DNA of 64,000 bases from Isoetes taiwanensis (lineage: Eukaryota; Streptophyta; Lycopodiopsida; Isoetales; Isoetaceae): positions 21,921,589 to 21,985,588 of the forward strand of contig JAJEKV010000006.1 in NCBI GenBank assembly GCA_021234155.1, given 5' to 3'. The notes beneath the pieces were generated by a model, which was not told where the DNA came from, made no database searches, and worked only from the letters and a program-made list of their open reading frames with translations. Position numbers and translations under genes: made by a program. This document shows positions 47,759 to 59,945 of this stretch, one piece after another. How positions within the stretch are numbered: position 1 is the stretch's first letter; every line of letters starts with the position of its first letter.

Positions 47759-50756
47759 GAAGGAAGGAAGGAAGGTATTTTTATCGCCCACGAGACCAAT
47801 CGGGTCTATGGGACCTTAATAACAATACAAAAAAGTTGTTAGCTAGCTTGATGATTACCCCATTAAAACCTCGCCTCGGCGGTTTTCGAGGGAAAAATCG
47901 CGGGCAAAGAATCGTACTGGGTTGACAAACCGCTCTAATATACAAAACACATGAGCATGACGGCGCACCGTTATCTCAAGAAGCGTCTCGACGGCAGCCA
48001 AAGGGGCAAGTGAGCTCGGCAGATCCAAGACTCCCCAATGTGGCGACCCCAGAGCACGTGATCGACAAAGGTGTTCATCGAAGAAATGTAGGGCAAGTCC
48101 GACTGCATTACGGGACCGTGACCGCCCTGACCGGTGAATGATGGGCACCCTGAAAGTGTGAGACTCATCCTCAATGGCACCCGCTTGACAAAGACCGACA
48201 GAAATTGCCCCGCGGGTTCCCTAATCCACCGCCTGCCTTCGGGACTTAAGATGGTGGGCACCGTGCTTAATGGAGGCAATGGGTCCTGCGGCCTTTCAGG
48301 CAAAATTCGGGAACGCTAGTAGAGTCAAGGGCCCCTGCCAACACTCGGCTGATGTGCTCCTTGTAATGGCCACACCCGGGCCGAGCCGCCGGGGTCCCGT
48401 GAGTTTGCCATGAAGCAGCCAGCCCGTGCACTCCCCGCTAGGCCGGGCTTGCCACGATCGCCTCCCCGCGGGTTCACTTCAAGACGCGACTTGCGGCTCC
48501 GCACGCCCATCCGCGAATCACCTATCTCTTACCCTCCAACAGGCTCCCGAGCCTCTCGCGGCCCATTGCCACAAGATAAGCCGTGTGGAGCCGAGCATCA
48601 CCATATTAACCACTTTCTAAAATAGAGACGCATGTGTCTATCAGTTGTCTCACTGCTGCAAGAATCCATTTCCCTCAAGTAGCAGGACCTATAGGACCTG
48701 TTTCACCCCAAGTGCTCGTAAGCAAAATTTCCGCACTGGCCATTCCAGTCGCCAAAGAGACGCATCGCTCTCAAACCTCTAATCTCAAGATGTATGACAG
48801 TGCCTCGACGAAGTTCCTAAACAGATGTGACCGATGTATTCAATCATATAGCTCACCAGATCAAGTTGTTCTCACATACAAGCGCCACTGGCCACACTGC
48901 TTATTGACGCCCCATCAGAAAGGAGGAAACTCCACCCCTAGGTACTTGTAGATGGGCGACCTCCATGTGTCAGGCCCCGGGATATGTGAGTGCAGAGGCG
49001 TGGGGTGGCGTGAAGAGGATGAGAACCAATTCTCTCGTCTTGCCACCCACGCCAAGATGTCCGTAGGCCCCTGGCTAATGTGTCTAGGGCATCCGCATGA
49101 GATCGTGATAGCTTTCCGTAAAAAGGCGTCAACATCAGTCCGTGCATAGATGAATGCGACATCCCCGGTGCAAAAGTTTATGCCATCTCCCCATGCTCAA
49201 GAGAAGCCGTGGCTCTAATCGATCAAATGTAGAGGCCAAAAAGTGTTGGCAGAGGGGCGTACCGCTTTACTCCTCGACATTTCACTGTGAATGCTTGGCC
49301 CGCTTCACGCATCCCGCCAAAACAACTCTCATACATCCCAGATATATGGCATTCGCACGCGCCGGCAGCCCCGCTTGACGCAGCCTAGCCCATAGCTTCG
49401 GGACCGTGATCAAAGCCTTCGGGTCCACAAAGCAAAGAATACAAGTCCTTGCTGATGGTTCCGGGCCATTTCAATCGCCTGGCCGTAAAGATATGGTCAA
49501 TCGCTGAGTGGCTGGCCCAAAGCTCGCTTGTGTGTGAGGGTTTCACATTCGGCCGCCGCCTAGCCGGTCAATTGTTGCTCGAGAATGTCACCCAATAGGT
49601 TTGGCAAATACCGAATCAATTACACCGTCCGCACTGGCTCTGACAAAGGGTCGCCCGCCTTGTGAATGGGGATAACCGCTAGGTCCATTATTCGAAACCT
49701 TCCGCAATGCTCAAGGAACAGTGGTAGTGGAGGATCGCACCCGCCGCCCATTTGAGTAATCTCCGACCTCGCGATACTCATCGGCTACCAAGCAGGTGCC
49801 CCTCCTCCACAACATCCTCCTCCCGGTGAGAACTAATGGGGCCATCCTGGGGCATGGGCGACGGCCTCGTGGGTCATAGAGCCGCTGCAAGTACTATTCC
49901 CACGCCCGTGTGTGATATCCTCGTAGGGCCGGCCGGGCCTTCGGGCAATTTCTCATACCAAAGTTGTTCGGTGGATGAGGTCCAAGAGGTTTAACATCTC
50001 CCCTTGATGTCAGTGAAGGTACCGCCACTTTGTCTCCTTCCGCATGGGCACGTGGTGGTGGCCTCGCAAGCCGCACTGGATCTCACGTGACTCGAGCCGG
50101 GCGCTGTGTTCTTTACACTGCGATCAAACCATCTGCTACGTAAAAATGTTAGCCGACTCTCGAGCCGCGACGCCAGAGGGCTTTCCGCTAAAGAATACGT
50201 CCACGTGATCCCGTAATAGCAAAGTCAACTGGTTCCGTCTGGCCGCTTCTAGTGTGGGGTCATAATTGCCGGGTGGCGCCCATGAGCATTCCTACAGATC
50301 CTCTCGCCGCACCATAGTCGCGAATCGGTGATGGCGAGGTCGGTATAGTATAGTGGGGGTCTTGCCGCTCGCCAAAACCATGTCCAAAATAAAGTGGGAG
50401 GTATCCGAGTTCCATCTCCTCATCCCATCGTTTGCGTTTCCACCGAACGACCGGATGAGATGCATATCTTGCTAACCATTTGTTAACAATATTAGTTCAC
50501 CATTACTAGACCCTCCCTCCCATTGTCAGTGTCCACCGCATGTGCACTTGCAAGAAGCGCCACCGCGACAGCTACGTGCAAATTATCAAGTCAAAAATAC
50601 CACATAGCAGAGTAACCGCTTGCCAAAGCGAAAGACTCCGCCGCTATCCGACCTCGCGGGCCGTGTTGCTTTTGCGGGATGAAAGGCTGTGACATCACAA
50701 ATGAAATAAGTCTCATGGGCTGCTCATTCCCCGTCTCGCAGACAACGAGCCTACTC
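47759..50756 (-). mobile_element. LINE copy 2, truncated at the tandem junction
   Basis: The minus strand carries a frame-broken LINE ORF2. Recognisable on that strand are the endonuclease C-terminal region (about 50427-50387), the IPIHKAGD-like block (49680-49659), the GF-box region (49540-49498) and YKYLGVEFPPF (48955-48937), in the correct 5' to 3' order. The 3' UTR ends at 47759 in a (TTCC)n tract. The 5' part is missing because unit 1 of the tandem duplication ends at 50756. Multiple frameshifts make it inactive. Confidence 0.75.
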
Positions 50757-51633
50757 GATCAAAAAGAAATTCTACCAAAGAAGAATTCATCACAGTATAC
50801 GAAATAAATGGAATCAAAAAGCCGCCTAAGGCATCACCCAACGCCTATAAGGTAATTCCACTACTACTAGAAATGAAGTGTATGGCATACGTAGATAAGC
50901 CAGATGAATAAAAAAGAGGTACTCTGAACTTCCCGCCAAGCGAAGAAGACTCGCTTTTGGTAGTGCTTTAGGCGGAAAAAGCAAAGGTCGAGATAAACAA
51001 TGAGTTTAGTTTATCCAAACTCGCATATGCCTTCCCACGCCATACCTCTTCAACCCGCTCATTTTTTTTCCGCTCTCATGCCTACCTTAGTCAAACCAAT
51101 ACCCTTTTGATCTACCCCAAATTCCAATGTTGGAAGTTTCCAAATTAGGGCATTCTTCCCCTTGATTCCCAAGTGGTTTGCTGTGATGATGTCAGAAAGG
51201 GCTTGGTTCACAGAGATGAAAAAAGGAAATAGCTCCATCGCTCAAAACACAAAAGCATGAGGAAGGATCTTTCATGGATTAAAAGACCGCTTCAAGCACT
51301 GTAGCCTTCTGGCTGAACCTAAGTAAGCGCCGCAACCATGCTGAATCCCACCCACATAACCACGCCTCTACAAAAGAAAAAACCCTAAAATGAGCTGCCG
51401 AGCTTGTTGTCGAGCAAAAAAATATAATACCTAAAAATAAAACAACCTAAAAATACTACATATATGGGTCTACACCATTGAAAAGAGGCATTAAAATTAA
51501 TTCAAGCTAAAAGAGTAAATACAATGGGCACTCTAGATGTACTAATTAGTAGGCCTTTGTAATGTTTCATCAAATCATATAAAACCATTGGAAAACCGCA
51601 TAAAAATACAAAACCCTCAAGTATTATGCTACA
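50757..51633. repeat. partial copy of repeat R created by the tandem duplication
   Basis: It corresponds to 46608-47489 of R copy 2 and starts mid-element with 'atcaaaaagaaattctacc'. It ends at tatgctaca, followed by the same unique flank as copy 2. Confidence 0.75.
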
Positions 51634-51903
51634 TATTGAAAATAAAGTGGATGAGGAAATGAAAAGTGGCAAAGTAATCGTGAGCTTCAATTTCAGGTTC
51701 AAAAATGTTAATCAAGGGAACTCAATATTATTTCCTATGAGGATAATTTTAGACATTTTAAATGCCTTAAATATAAAGCAATGTTTACTTATGAGAAATT
51801 GCTCATTGATTCAAAGGTCCAATCCAAATTTTGTCATGATTTTCCCTCGATGTATGATTGTAAATGTACATGAAAGATAACAAAGAGCCCCTTGTATTGT
51901 TGA

Positions 51904-54900
51904 GGAAGGAAGGAAGGAAGGAAGGTATTTTATCGTCCACTCTGAGACCACAATCGTCTATGGGACCTAATACAAAAGCGCCAGCAGTTTGACACTACCC
52001 GATTAAAACCCCCTACTCGCATGGTTTTCGAGGAAAAATCGGCAAGAATCACCGCTGACAAACCGTCGCATTATACAAAATGCAAAACACACAAATATAT
52101 ACACTCATGCAATCAAGACTCCGGGCAGCGGCTCCCGATCACGCGTACCAAAGTAAGTAAAGGTGAGTCAGCAGATCCAAGAGATTCTCCCTAATGTATG
52201 ACCCTGCAGCACGCATCGGCGCTATACCCACGCGAATGTAGGCAAGTCCACTGCATTTACGGACCGTGATTCGCCCTGATCTCGGTGAATGATGGGCAAC
52301 TTCCGAAAGTGTGAGACTCATCCTCAATGGCACCTCGCTTGATGCTGACCGACAGCTCCGCCCCGCGGGGCTCTCAACCACCGCCCGCCTCGATGAAGAT
52401 GGTGGGCACCGTATGCACGGAGTGCAATGGTCCGCGGGCTCTTCGTAAGTACCGAACGCTAGAGCCGCGGGCCCCGCTAACACGGCCATGTGCCCTTGTA
52501 ATGGGCCGCTTTGACCTCGCTTCTGAGCGCCGTGGGTCCTGCAGCTTGCCATGAAGCAAGCCGCCCAGTACTCCCGCCAGCCGCCACGATCGCCTTCAGG
52601 TTCACTCGCACGCACTGCGTCAAGACGCTCCATCCGGCGCTAACCACTCTATCTCTTACCCTCCATCGTGCCCCTCTTGCGCCTCTCGCGGCCCATTGCC
52701 ACAAAGATAAGCTGTGTGGGAGCGGAGTGGTCACCCATATTAAACACCAAAATAGACGATGTCTATTGCTGTCTGCCACTGCTGCAAGAATCCAGCTTCT
52801 TGGCAAAGAGACCGATAGGGGATCGGGTTGGGCTTCACCCCAAGTGCTCGCGCCAAAATGCCTTCGCACTCGCCAGCCATTCTGTGTCGCCAAAGAGACG
52901 ACATCGCCCCAAACCTCGACCTGCATAGTATGACGTGCTCGACCAGTGCTCTACCGTATGTGACCGATGGCCTAATCATATAGCTCGCCGGTGACTGCTT
53001 GTTCCGCGATGGTATAAAGCGCCTTTCCGCCACACCGGCAAGCCGGATTGACGCCTCCCAACAGAGCTTGGTGAGGGAAACTCCACCCTGTACTGTATAC
53101 GGACTCCACAGCCGCCCCATATGTGAGTGCAGGAGGCGGGGGTGTTTTTGAAGAGGATATGAGAACCACCCCGTCTTGGCCAAATTCACTAAGATGTCTC
53201 AGACTGGACAGTATCGTGTCTAGGGCATCCGATGAGATCAAGATAGCTTCCTCGGGGCCGAAGGTCAACATCGTCCTCAAGATAGATGAGCCGTATGGGA
53301 TGACCCGCAAAAGTCAGATGCCATCCCCCATGCTCGCAGAAGCTGCGGCTCTAATCGACAATGTAGAGGCCAAAAAGTGCTGGGTGAGAGGCAGCCACCG
53401 GACCTCGAGCATTTCATCGGGTGAATGCTTGGGTCTGGCTTCTGGCCGCGATCCCCCGCCAAACAACTCCTCATACATCCAGATAAGGTATTCTGCGACA
53501 AAAAGTACCGGGCAGCCCTAAAGACGCAGCCAGCCCATAGCTTCGGGATCAGACGCGCTTCACAAAGTCCACAAAGCAAAGAATGGCAAGTCCCGGCCGA
53601 TGGTTCCGGGCCAGTTTTCAATCGCGTCTTCACTGCGGTAAAGATATGGTCAATCGCTGAGTGGCGGGGTCTAAAGCCCGCTTGTGTGAGGCTCGCGACA
53701 TCTCTACGCCTTCGGCCAATTGTCGCCGAGAATGCCGCTCAATAGTTTGGCAAATACCGAATCGACTATGATCAGTTCCAAGTAATTGGCCTGATGTGCT
53801 GTGGGTCGCCTGGCTTGTGAATGGGGATAACCCTCGCTTGTGGTCCATTGCTCTGGGAACCTTCCTCGCAATGCTCGCTGGAATGGGTGGTAGTGAGGAT
53901 CGCACCAATGCACGCCCATTTGAGTAATCCCCACGTGATACCATCGAAAGGCCCGCTGGGTGTGCCCTCCACAACATCCTCCTCCTCCGCGGAGAACCAA
54001 TGGGGGCCATCCCGTGGGGCATACGCGACGGCCCCGGGTGGGTCATAGCCGCCGCAAGTACTATTCCCACCGCCTCGCGTGATATCCCCCTCAGAGGTCG
54101 GCCGCCTTCAAGCACTCAAGGGCCAAAAAGGTTCGAGATGAGGTCCAAGAGGTTTAACATCTCCCTCTTTGATACCGCAGCGTACCGCTGCCTTTGTCTC
54201 CTTCCGCATGGGCGCGACGTGTGGTGGCCTCTAAGCCGGTACCTCGGATCCGTAGACGTGACTCGAGTCGGGCTTTTGTGTTCTTACACTCCGCATCAAA
54301 CCATCGTTACGAAAATGTTGCCGAATTCTCGAAGCGCTACGCAGGGCTCGCTTAAAGCACATGTCCGGCCGCATCCCGTAATAGCAAAGTCAATCGTCCG
54401 GCCCTCACGCTTGCGGGGTTCCCAGACCGCCAAGTGTGGCGTCTATGAGCATTCGCATCCTCCGCCTCGCCATAATCTAGTCGCGAACCTATAGGATGGG
54501 CGAGGGCTGGTATAGTATAGTGGGGGTCTCCGCGTTGCCAAACCATGTCCAAATAAAGGGGAGGTGATCCGAGTCGCATTCCCTATCCCGAACACCGTCG
54601 CGCTCCACCCTGAAACGCATCGATGAGATGTATATCTTGGCGCGAATCTCACGAAAGCACATAGTCTACACTCACACACTAGACCTCCCTCTCGACAGCC
54701 ATGTCTGTGATGTGTAATTTGCGAAGCGGCCAATCGCGATGCGCTATTGCAAATTATCAAGTCAAAAATACCACATAGCAAAAGAGCAACTGCCACAAAG
54801 CCGGAAAGTGACTCAAGCCACATCCGGACCTCGCGGGCTGTGCCGCCGCTTTTATGGACGAAATGGCAGGACATCGCCAACAGGGTCAAGTCTCATGGGC

Positions 54901-55080
54901 TGCCTTCTATTCCTCGGCCCGCGGCATTGGAAATCTCTAAGAAGGACGCCTCTACCCAAATGGCTTTCAGGCCGGGCCAGACATCACCATATGATCGACA
55001 TATGTCCATCCTATCCGCGCGGGTGGTCAAGGAGCAGAAGGTGCTCTCTCATGTGAGGGAAATAACAGCGCATGATCATA
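51904..55080 (-). mobile_element. LINE copy 3, the longest in the window
   Basis: Minus-strand non-LTR retrotransposon. From its 5' side: decayed endonuclease sequence (55080-54580); the endonuclease end box DSDHLPLYLDM in one frame (54577-54549); the reverse transcriptase entry VIPIHKPGDPQHIRPITW (about 53836-53778); the palm block QAGFRPRHSAIDHIF (about 53690-53649) followed by sequence resembling FVDF; and further RT and tail regions to 53050. The 3' UTR ends in (TTCC)n at 51904-51925. The catalytic YADD box cannot be read cleanly and frames change repeatedly, so it is dead or mis-sequenced. The region is G+C-richer than its flanks. Confidence 0.8.
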
Positions 55081-57954
55081 ACTTTGTCCTTTTTCTCGAC
55101 ACCCCAAATAATGATAATAACTACTATGCTTTAAATAATGATAATATTGCTACTCTATTTTTCCTCTTATTGGTTCTAGAACTTAGATGCTCAACTAGAT
55201 ATCCCCTCAAGGCAAGCCAAAAAAGACATCCCTTCTTTGATGTCCAAAAAAATCGCATTTTTGACACAAAATATAAAGCAAGCTTTTGCCTTGCCTATTC
55301 TAGAAACCAAAATCAATGTATTTCCTTGCCTCGCTAATATCAAATGATAAAACAACCTTCAAGACTAGAAAAAGACATATTCGTAATATGTTACCGTACT
55401 TGCGCGAATAATCTCCGTGAGACCCAAAGGGAAGATGGCCGAAGGATACAATCCTCGCACATCTCTTTCCCAATAGAGCTATGGATTGTGATTCATTTTC
55501 TAAGAACAATATTTATAAAACTTGTTATAAAACCAATAAAAACCTTAAATACGATCATCTCAATTGAATTTTGTGGACGCTCAGGTACCAAAACCTCTTG
55601 CCAAGGCCTTTGTGTATCGACGCGTAAATCATGGTGCGATGCCATGCTTTATTGAAAAAAAGGAATAATTTTCTATTGATCGACGAAGCTCCAAACAAAT
55701 TAAGTAACTGGATAATAATTTATGCACATTCCGTGAGATGGAAACACATTAAGGTTTATCAAAGAATGGTAGTTTTAATAACAATAGCTTAGAGCCTAAT
55801 CACATCCACATGAGCAAATATATTCAAACTAAGTAATTTGAATCATATCCACACACACTACATTGCAATCTCTCTCAGTGAGAAACATTATATATATCAC
55901 GTATCCGCTACAAAGATATGGAATACTATCTGGTGGTCGAATACCATCTATGGATATGTACACTTGGACGTAATATATCTAATTTGATATACAACCCATC
56001 TAGGAATACATAGCAGAAATAATATGAACTATGATATGGCAAAAACAACAAAATATCAAGTATAAAGATAAATAGTGTGTGTCTTGAATTTAAGAAGAGC
56101 AAAAGGTCATGAGAGCATAAACGAAGAGGTTGGGGAAATCACGTAAATTAGCCTATTCGCACCTTATGATCCTTTTCCATGTTCTTGCAACACTCCATCA
56201 TTGTAACAACACATTCACGTTAACTAAAAGAATATACATTTTTATCTCAATATAACCAAAGACTACCAAAATTCCTATCTATGTTACATTTATTTCTCCA
56301 ATTCATTGCATCTGCGGTAATGACTCGAACATCAAATTCGCTCTTCATATCATGAACATGGGCCTGCGGAAATGGGTTGTCTGATGTAGAGTCCTTATGC
56401 TCAAAGATACAACTTCCTCGTTTTTAACATCAAAGGTCCCATGGTCCAATATATAGCATATTACTCATAACTCCCAATCGCTTAATATTAATCCTCGCAT
56501 ATTCCAATAACAGATTCTTCAACCAATCAGACCCATTGCCATTTATCACACAATCTTATAGAAATCTAGCTGTACCGCTGCGTATGGCCATTTGTTTATA
56601 GTGTCAAGAAGAAGTGGGGAGAAATAAATCGCGTAAAAAGATTCGCCTTGAGTTACACAAATCTTCCACCTCGCTAGACAGATGCTATAGACTATTGATT
56701 GTTTTGCCCAGAAAAAGACAAAGATGTTGTAAGGAATTTTGCTAACGTTAAAATGAAAGAAGCACTCCAGGAATGCGTTTAAGGAGCACATGAAAGAAGC
56801 ATATAAATGGTTATAGCACACATCAAAATGAACAAAATACCTGCTTAAACTGGCCGAGAAACATAAAAAGTTACTTACCCAAAAGCACAACCTATTGCAA
56901 CAACGAGCGTGTCCACATCAGGAGAGACAGAATCTACTCCAAAACACCTGCAAAGTGATGGAGACACCAGGAGCTAGTAGAAGTTCCTCTAGAGCAGGTA
57001 TTTGAGTAAATTCTTTAGTAGATCATCTGGAAGCTAGCATTCCAGATGAGTTGGCATCTTGTATTTCTAGTAATGCTATTCTAGTTAGCATCTTTTATCG
57101 AGTAGAGCCATTCTTGAAGCCTAATCAATGAACCCTAACTGCAAGTTAAATGCATGTGATTAGGATTACATATTATTCTTGTTATGTAAGCGTCCATAGA
57201 CTCGGACTATAGGATGTCGATTTCGGGAGATCTTGGCCATCGTTAGGTATGATTCATTTTTTGGAAATTTTTAGTTAATTGTTAGTCGAGAATACATGAT
57301 TTTACAATAGTTGTGGAGGGAGTGACATATTTGGACATATCACCAATATATATACACGATTAGATGCGGTGGGTTTTGTCATCCTACGGGCATGTTCATA
57401 TAGAGATTCATCCCAACCGGGCTCCAATCATTAAAATAGAAGCCGCCGTGATAATGCCACCTCATTAGGTGGTGTATGGATGGCTGCGATGGGTCATGCA
57501 TGTGTAAGCATGCACCACATCCCCGACCGCTGATCAAAAGGAGTGATAAATCCCAGCCCTTAATTTTTATATGAAGGAAAAGGAAAGTCCCTTAAAGTAG
57601 ATTTGGTGTATGTGATCTAACACAGACCAAAAGGTGAGCATAAATCCTAGCCATTAACTTTTTAATATTAAATTGATTTTTTAAATGTAGGAGGTGGCAC
57701 TTCATTAATTAAAAAAGTAATGAGGCAGGCGACATTTATGAATAGACTTTCTAGAAGCCTTTGTTTAATCGCGACGAAGCTTGCAAAAGAGAGGGGTCAG
57801 AATAAAAGGTGGGACTCCACGCCTTTGATCTCTCTCTCTCGCCGAGAGCTTTTCATGAGTGGTGCTTTCGCACTATTTTGTCGTACTGCACTCCAACATG
57901 ATCTAACACTAAGAATAGAATATTAGAATTTTACTTAAATTCATGGTAATTTAT
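55081..57954. other. intergenic, no supportable gene
   Basis: AT-rich. 'aataatgataata' is repeated near 55105-55145. Open frames 55344-55655 (+) and 56546-56890 (-) have no recognisable domain. 57720-57926 (+) is short and anonymous. Confidence 0.4.
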
Positions 57955-59030
57955 AGGAATTCCGAATCTTCGCATATCTTAGAGAATCTAGAGGAATTTA
58001 AGAGGAATCTTAGGGAATCTAAAGGAATCCACGGAATCTCAAGGACCTTATAAATACGCGGAGAATCTCGAATCTTCATGGAATCTTAGAGAATCTAAAA
58101 CGTAATCTCAAGAGATCTATGAATCTATGGGAGTCTCAAGAGAATCTTTGGGAATAAAATGAGAATCTCAAGAGAATCTTAGGAATCAAAGGAATCTTTC
58201 CTCAAAAATCTTGAGCATCTAGGATAATCTTAAGGGAATTTTAAGAATCTTTTATAAAATCATAAGAATGTAGGGAATCTTGTAGAATCTTATGAATCTA
58301 AGGGAATGGTAAGGAATCTAGAAGCACCTTCATAATTACATAGAATCTTTAAATTGTAGAATCTTGGGAAGCAAGAGAGAATCTTCATAAAATCTTTAAG
58401 AATCTCTTGGATAGAATCTTAGGAAATCTAGGGAGATCTTCATAGAATCTAGGGGAATCTATAGGAATTCATGTAGAGAATCTGCTGAGATTTTAAGGAT
58501 CAAAGGGAATCTTTATAGAATCTTTCAAGAATCTAGAGGAATCTTTTAAGAGAATTCAGAACCTAAGGAATCTTTCTAAAAGCTTTGAGAATCTAGTGAA
58601 ATCGCATGAATCTTCGAGAATCTATGCACCTTTCAGATAATCTAAAGTAATCTACAGAGTCTCATCAACTCTTGGAGAATTCAAAGAGAACTACATGTAA
58701 TCTTTGGGAATCTAGTGAGTCTTGGGATAATCTCCGAAATCTAGGTGAGTATCAAAAGAATCTTTTGGGAATTGTGAATCTCTATAGAATCTTAGAGAAT
58801 CTAGAGGAATCTTTGTAGAATCTTAGGAAATTTCGACATCTAGGAAATATAAGGAAATTCAGAGGAGTCTTCATATAATCTCGTGAATCTAAGAGAATCT
58901 ACATAGAATCCTCGAGAATCTAGAGGAGGAATGTTGGGATAATCTTTGGGAATACAAGAGAATCTAAAAAGAATCTTTTGTGAACATAGAAGAATCTAAG
59001 GAATCCGAGGAATTCTTATAGAATCTTCAT
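57955..59030 (+). repeat. satellite-like array of GAATCT words
   Basis: More than fifty occurrences of gaatct, usually 9-13 nt apart, are combined as gaatcttagagaatctagagg and variants. The units are degenerate with no single strict period. Coding capacity is nil. Confidence 0.9.
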
Positions 59031-59085
59031 TGATGACTCAATTGGCTTCTCGGGTTTAATTTGTACAATCCTCATATCAGAAATA

Positions 59086-59088
<3 letters not shown>

Positions 59089-59173
<85 letters not shown>

Positions 59174-59180
59174 TATATAC
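59089..59180. repeat. (AT)n microsatellite, ~90 bp
   Basis: An uninterrupted AT dinucleotide run of about 80 nt, then a few variant units. It creates spurious minus-strand frames of alternating Tyr and Ile. Confidence 0.98.
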
Positions 59181-59363
59181 AAAGTTGGAGACTATGCACA
59201 AGATTAGTTACAAAGACTTCAGGAAGCTCATACCACAGAGGAGATGTCAAGTACCTCACATCAAGCTCAAAATACTAAGAGTTGTGTAGTCTCCTTTATT
59301 GCATTCAGGCCTAATCTATGGCACCACTCAGACTCTTTTCAGATGGATGCAATAGAACAATAT

Positions 59364-59945
59364 CTTGAAGTGCAAAAAAACATGTACAATAATTTGGTCA
59401 AAAAGACACGCTTTGAAATGGCCACACATTGTGTATAGGGCACAAGAAATATATTTTTGGCTTCCAATAAACACATGAGCCGTTATAACATTTGTGGAAG
59501 TCAGAATTCCATTTGAGAGGTCTTGACTCCTACATCGTAAGCTCAAAATACTAGGAGCTTAATAAACATATGAGCTAGATACAAGATATGTAGAAACTCC
59601 TCGCACTACTTGAGTGGTTCAAACTCCCTTGCATATGCTCACTACTAGAGCTAAATAGTAACCGAGCTCCTTGGTAAAGCTTCCAAAGATTCTGACCGAG
59701 ATCCACATAGTACTTCCACCGAGATCCATATAGCTCAGGAACCACCAATACATATTGAATTTTATACCGCTGAAAGTTTTTCATTGTTTTTTGTGGGCAT
59801 AAAATTAACAATGGTGCAATTTCCGACTATTTTCTTTGTATGGCAATATAACCATATTTAAATGCAAAAACATGCACAATAATATCTCTATAAAAAAGAC
59901 ATGCTTGGTTTGGCCACATTGTGTAAAGGACACAAAAAAAAATAT
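59364..59945. repeat. pair of direct repeats ~490 bp apart
   Basis: A block of about 90 bp containing 'gcaaaaa.catg.acaataat', 'aaaaagacatgct' and 'ggccacattgtgta' occurs at about 59364-59455 and again at about 59855-59945. The copies are diverged. Confidence 0.7.

Larger units (their letters stand above)
46605..54905. repeat. ~4.15-kb direct tandem duplication (units 46605-50756 and 50757-~54905)
   Basis: Each unit holds the last ~0.9 kb of repeat R, a short unique stretch beginning 'attgaaaataaagtggatg', a (GGAA)n tract and a minus-strand LINE. Paired landmarks are offset by about 4145-4170 bp: the R end (47489 and 51633), (GGAA)n (47760 and 51905) and 'ttatcaagtcaaaaatacca' (50582 and 54752). 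The junction near 50745-50757 joins LINE sequence to the middle of R, at the word 'gagcctact', which also occurs near 46598. Unit 2 continues into more LINE sequence beyond the point where unit 1 is cut. Confidence 0.75.

Noticed and set aside
47855-48303. Overlapping minus- and plus-strand open frames in the LINE 3' region
   Set aside because: These G+C-rich frames are shadows of the broken LINE and are not separate genes.
59016-59259. Minus-strand frames of alternating Tyr-Ile
   Set aside because: They are translations of the (AT)n microsatellite.
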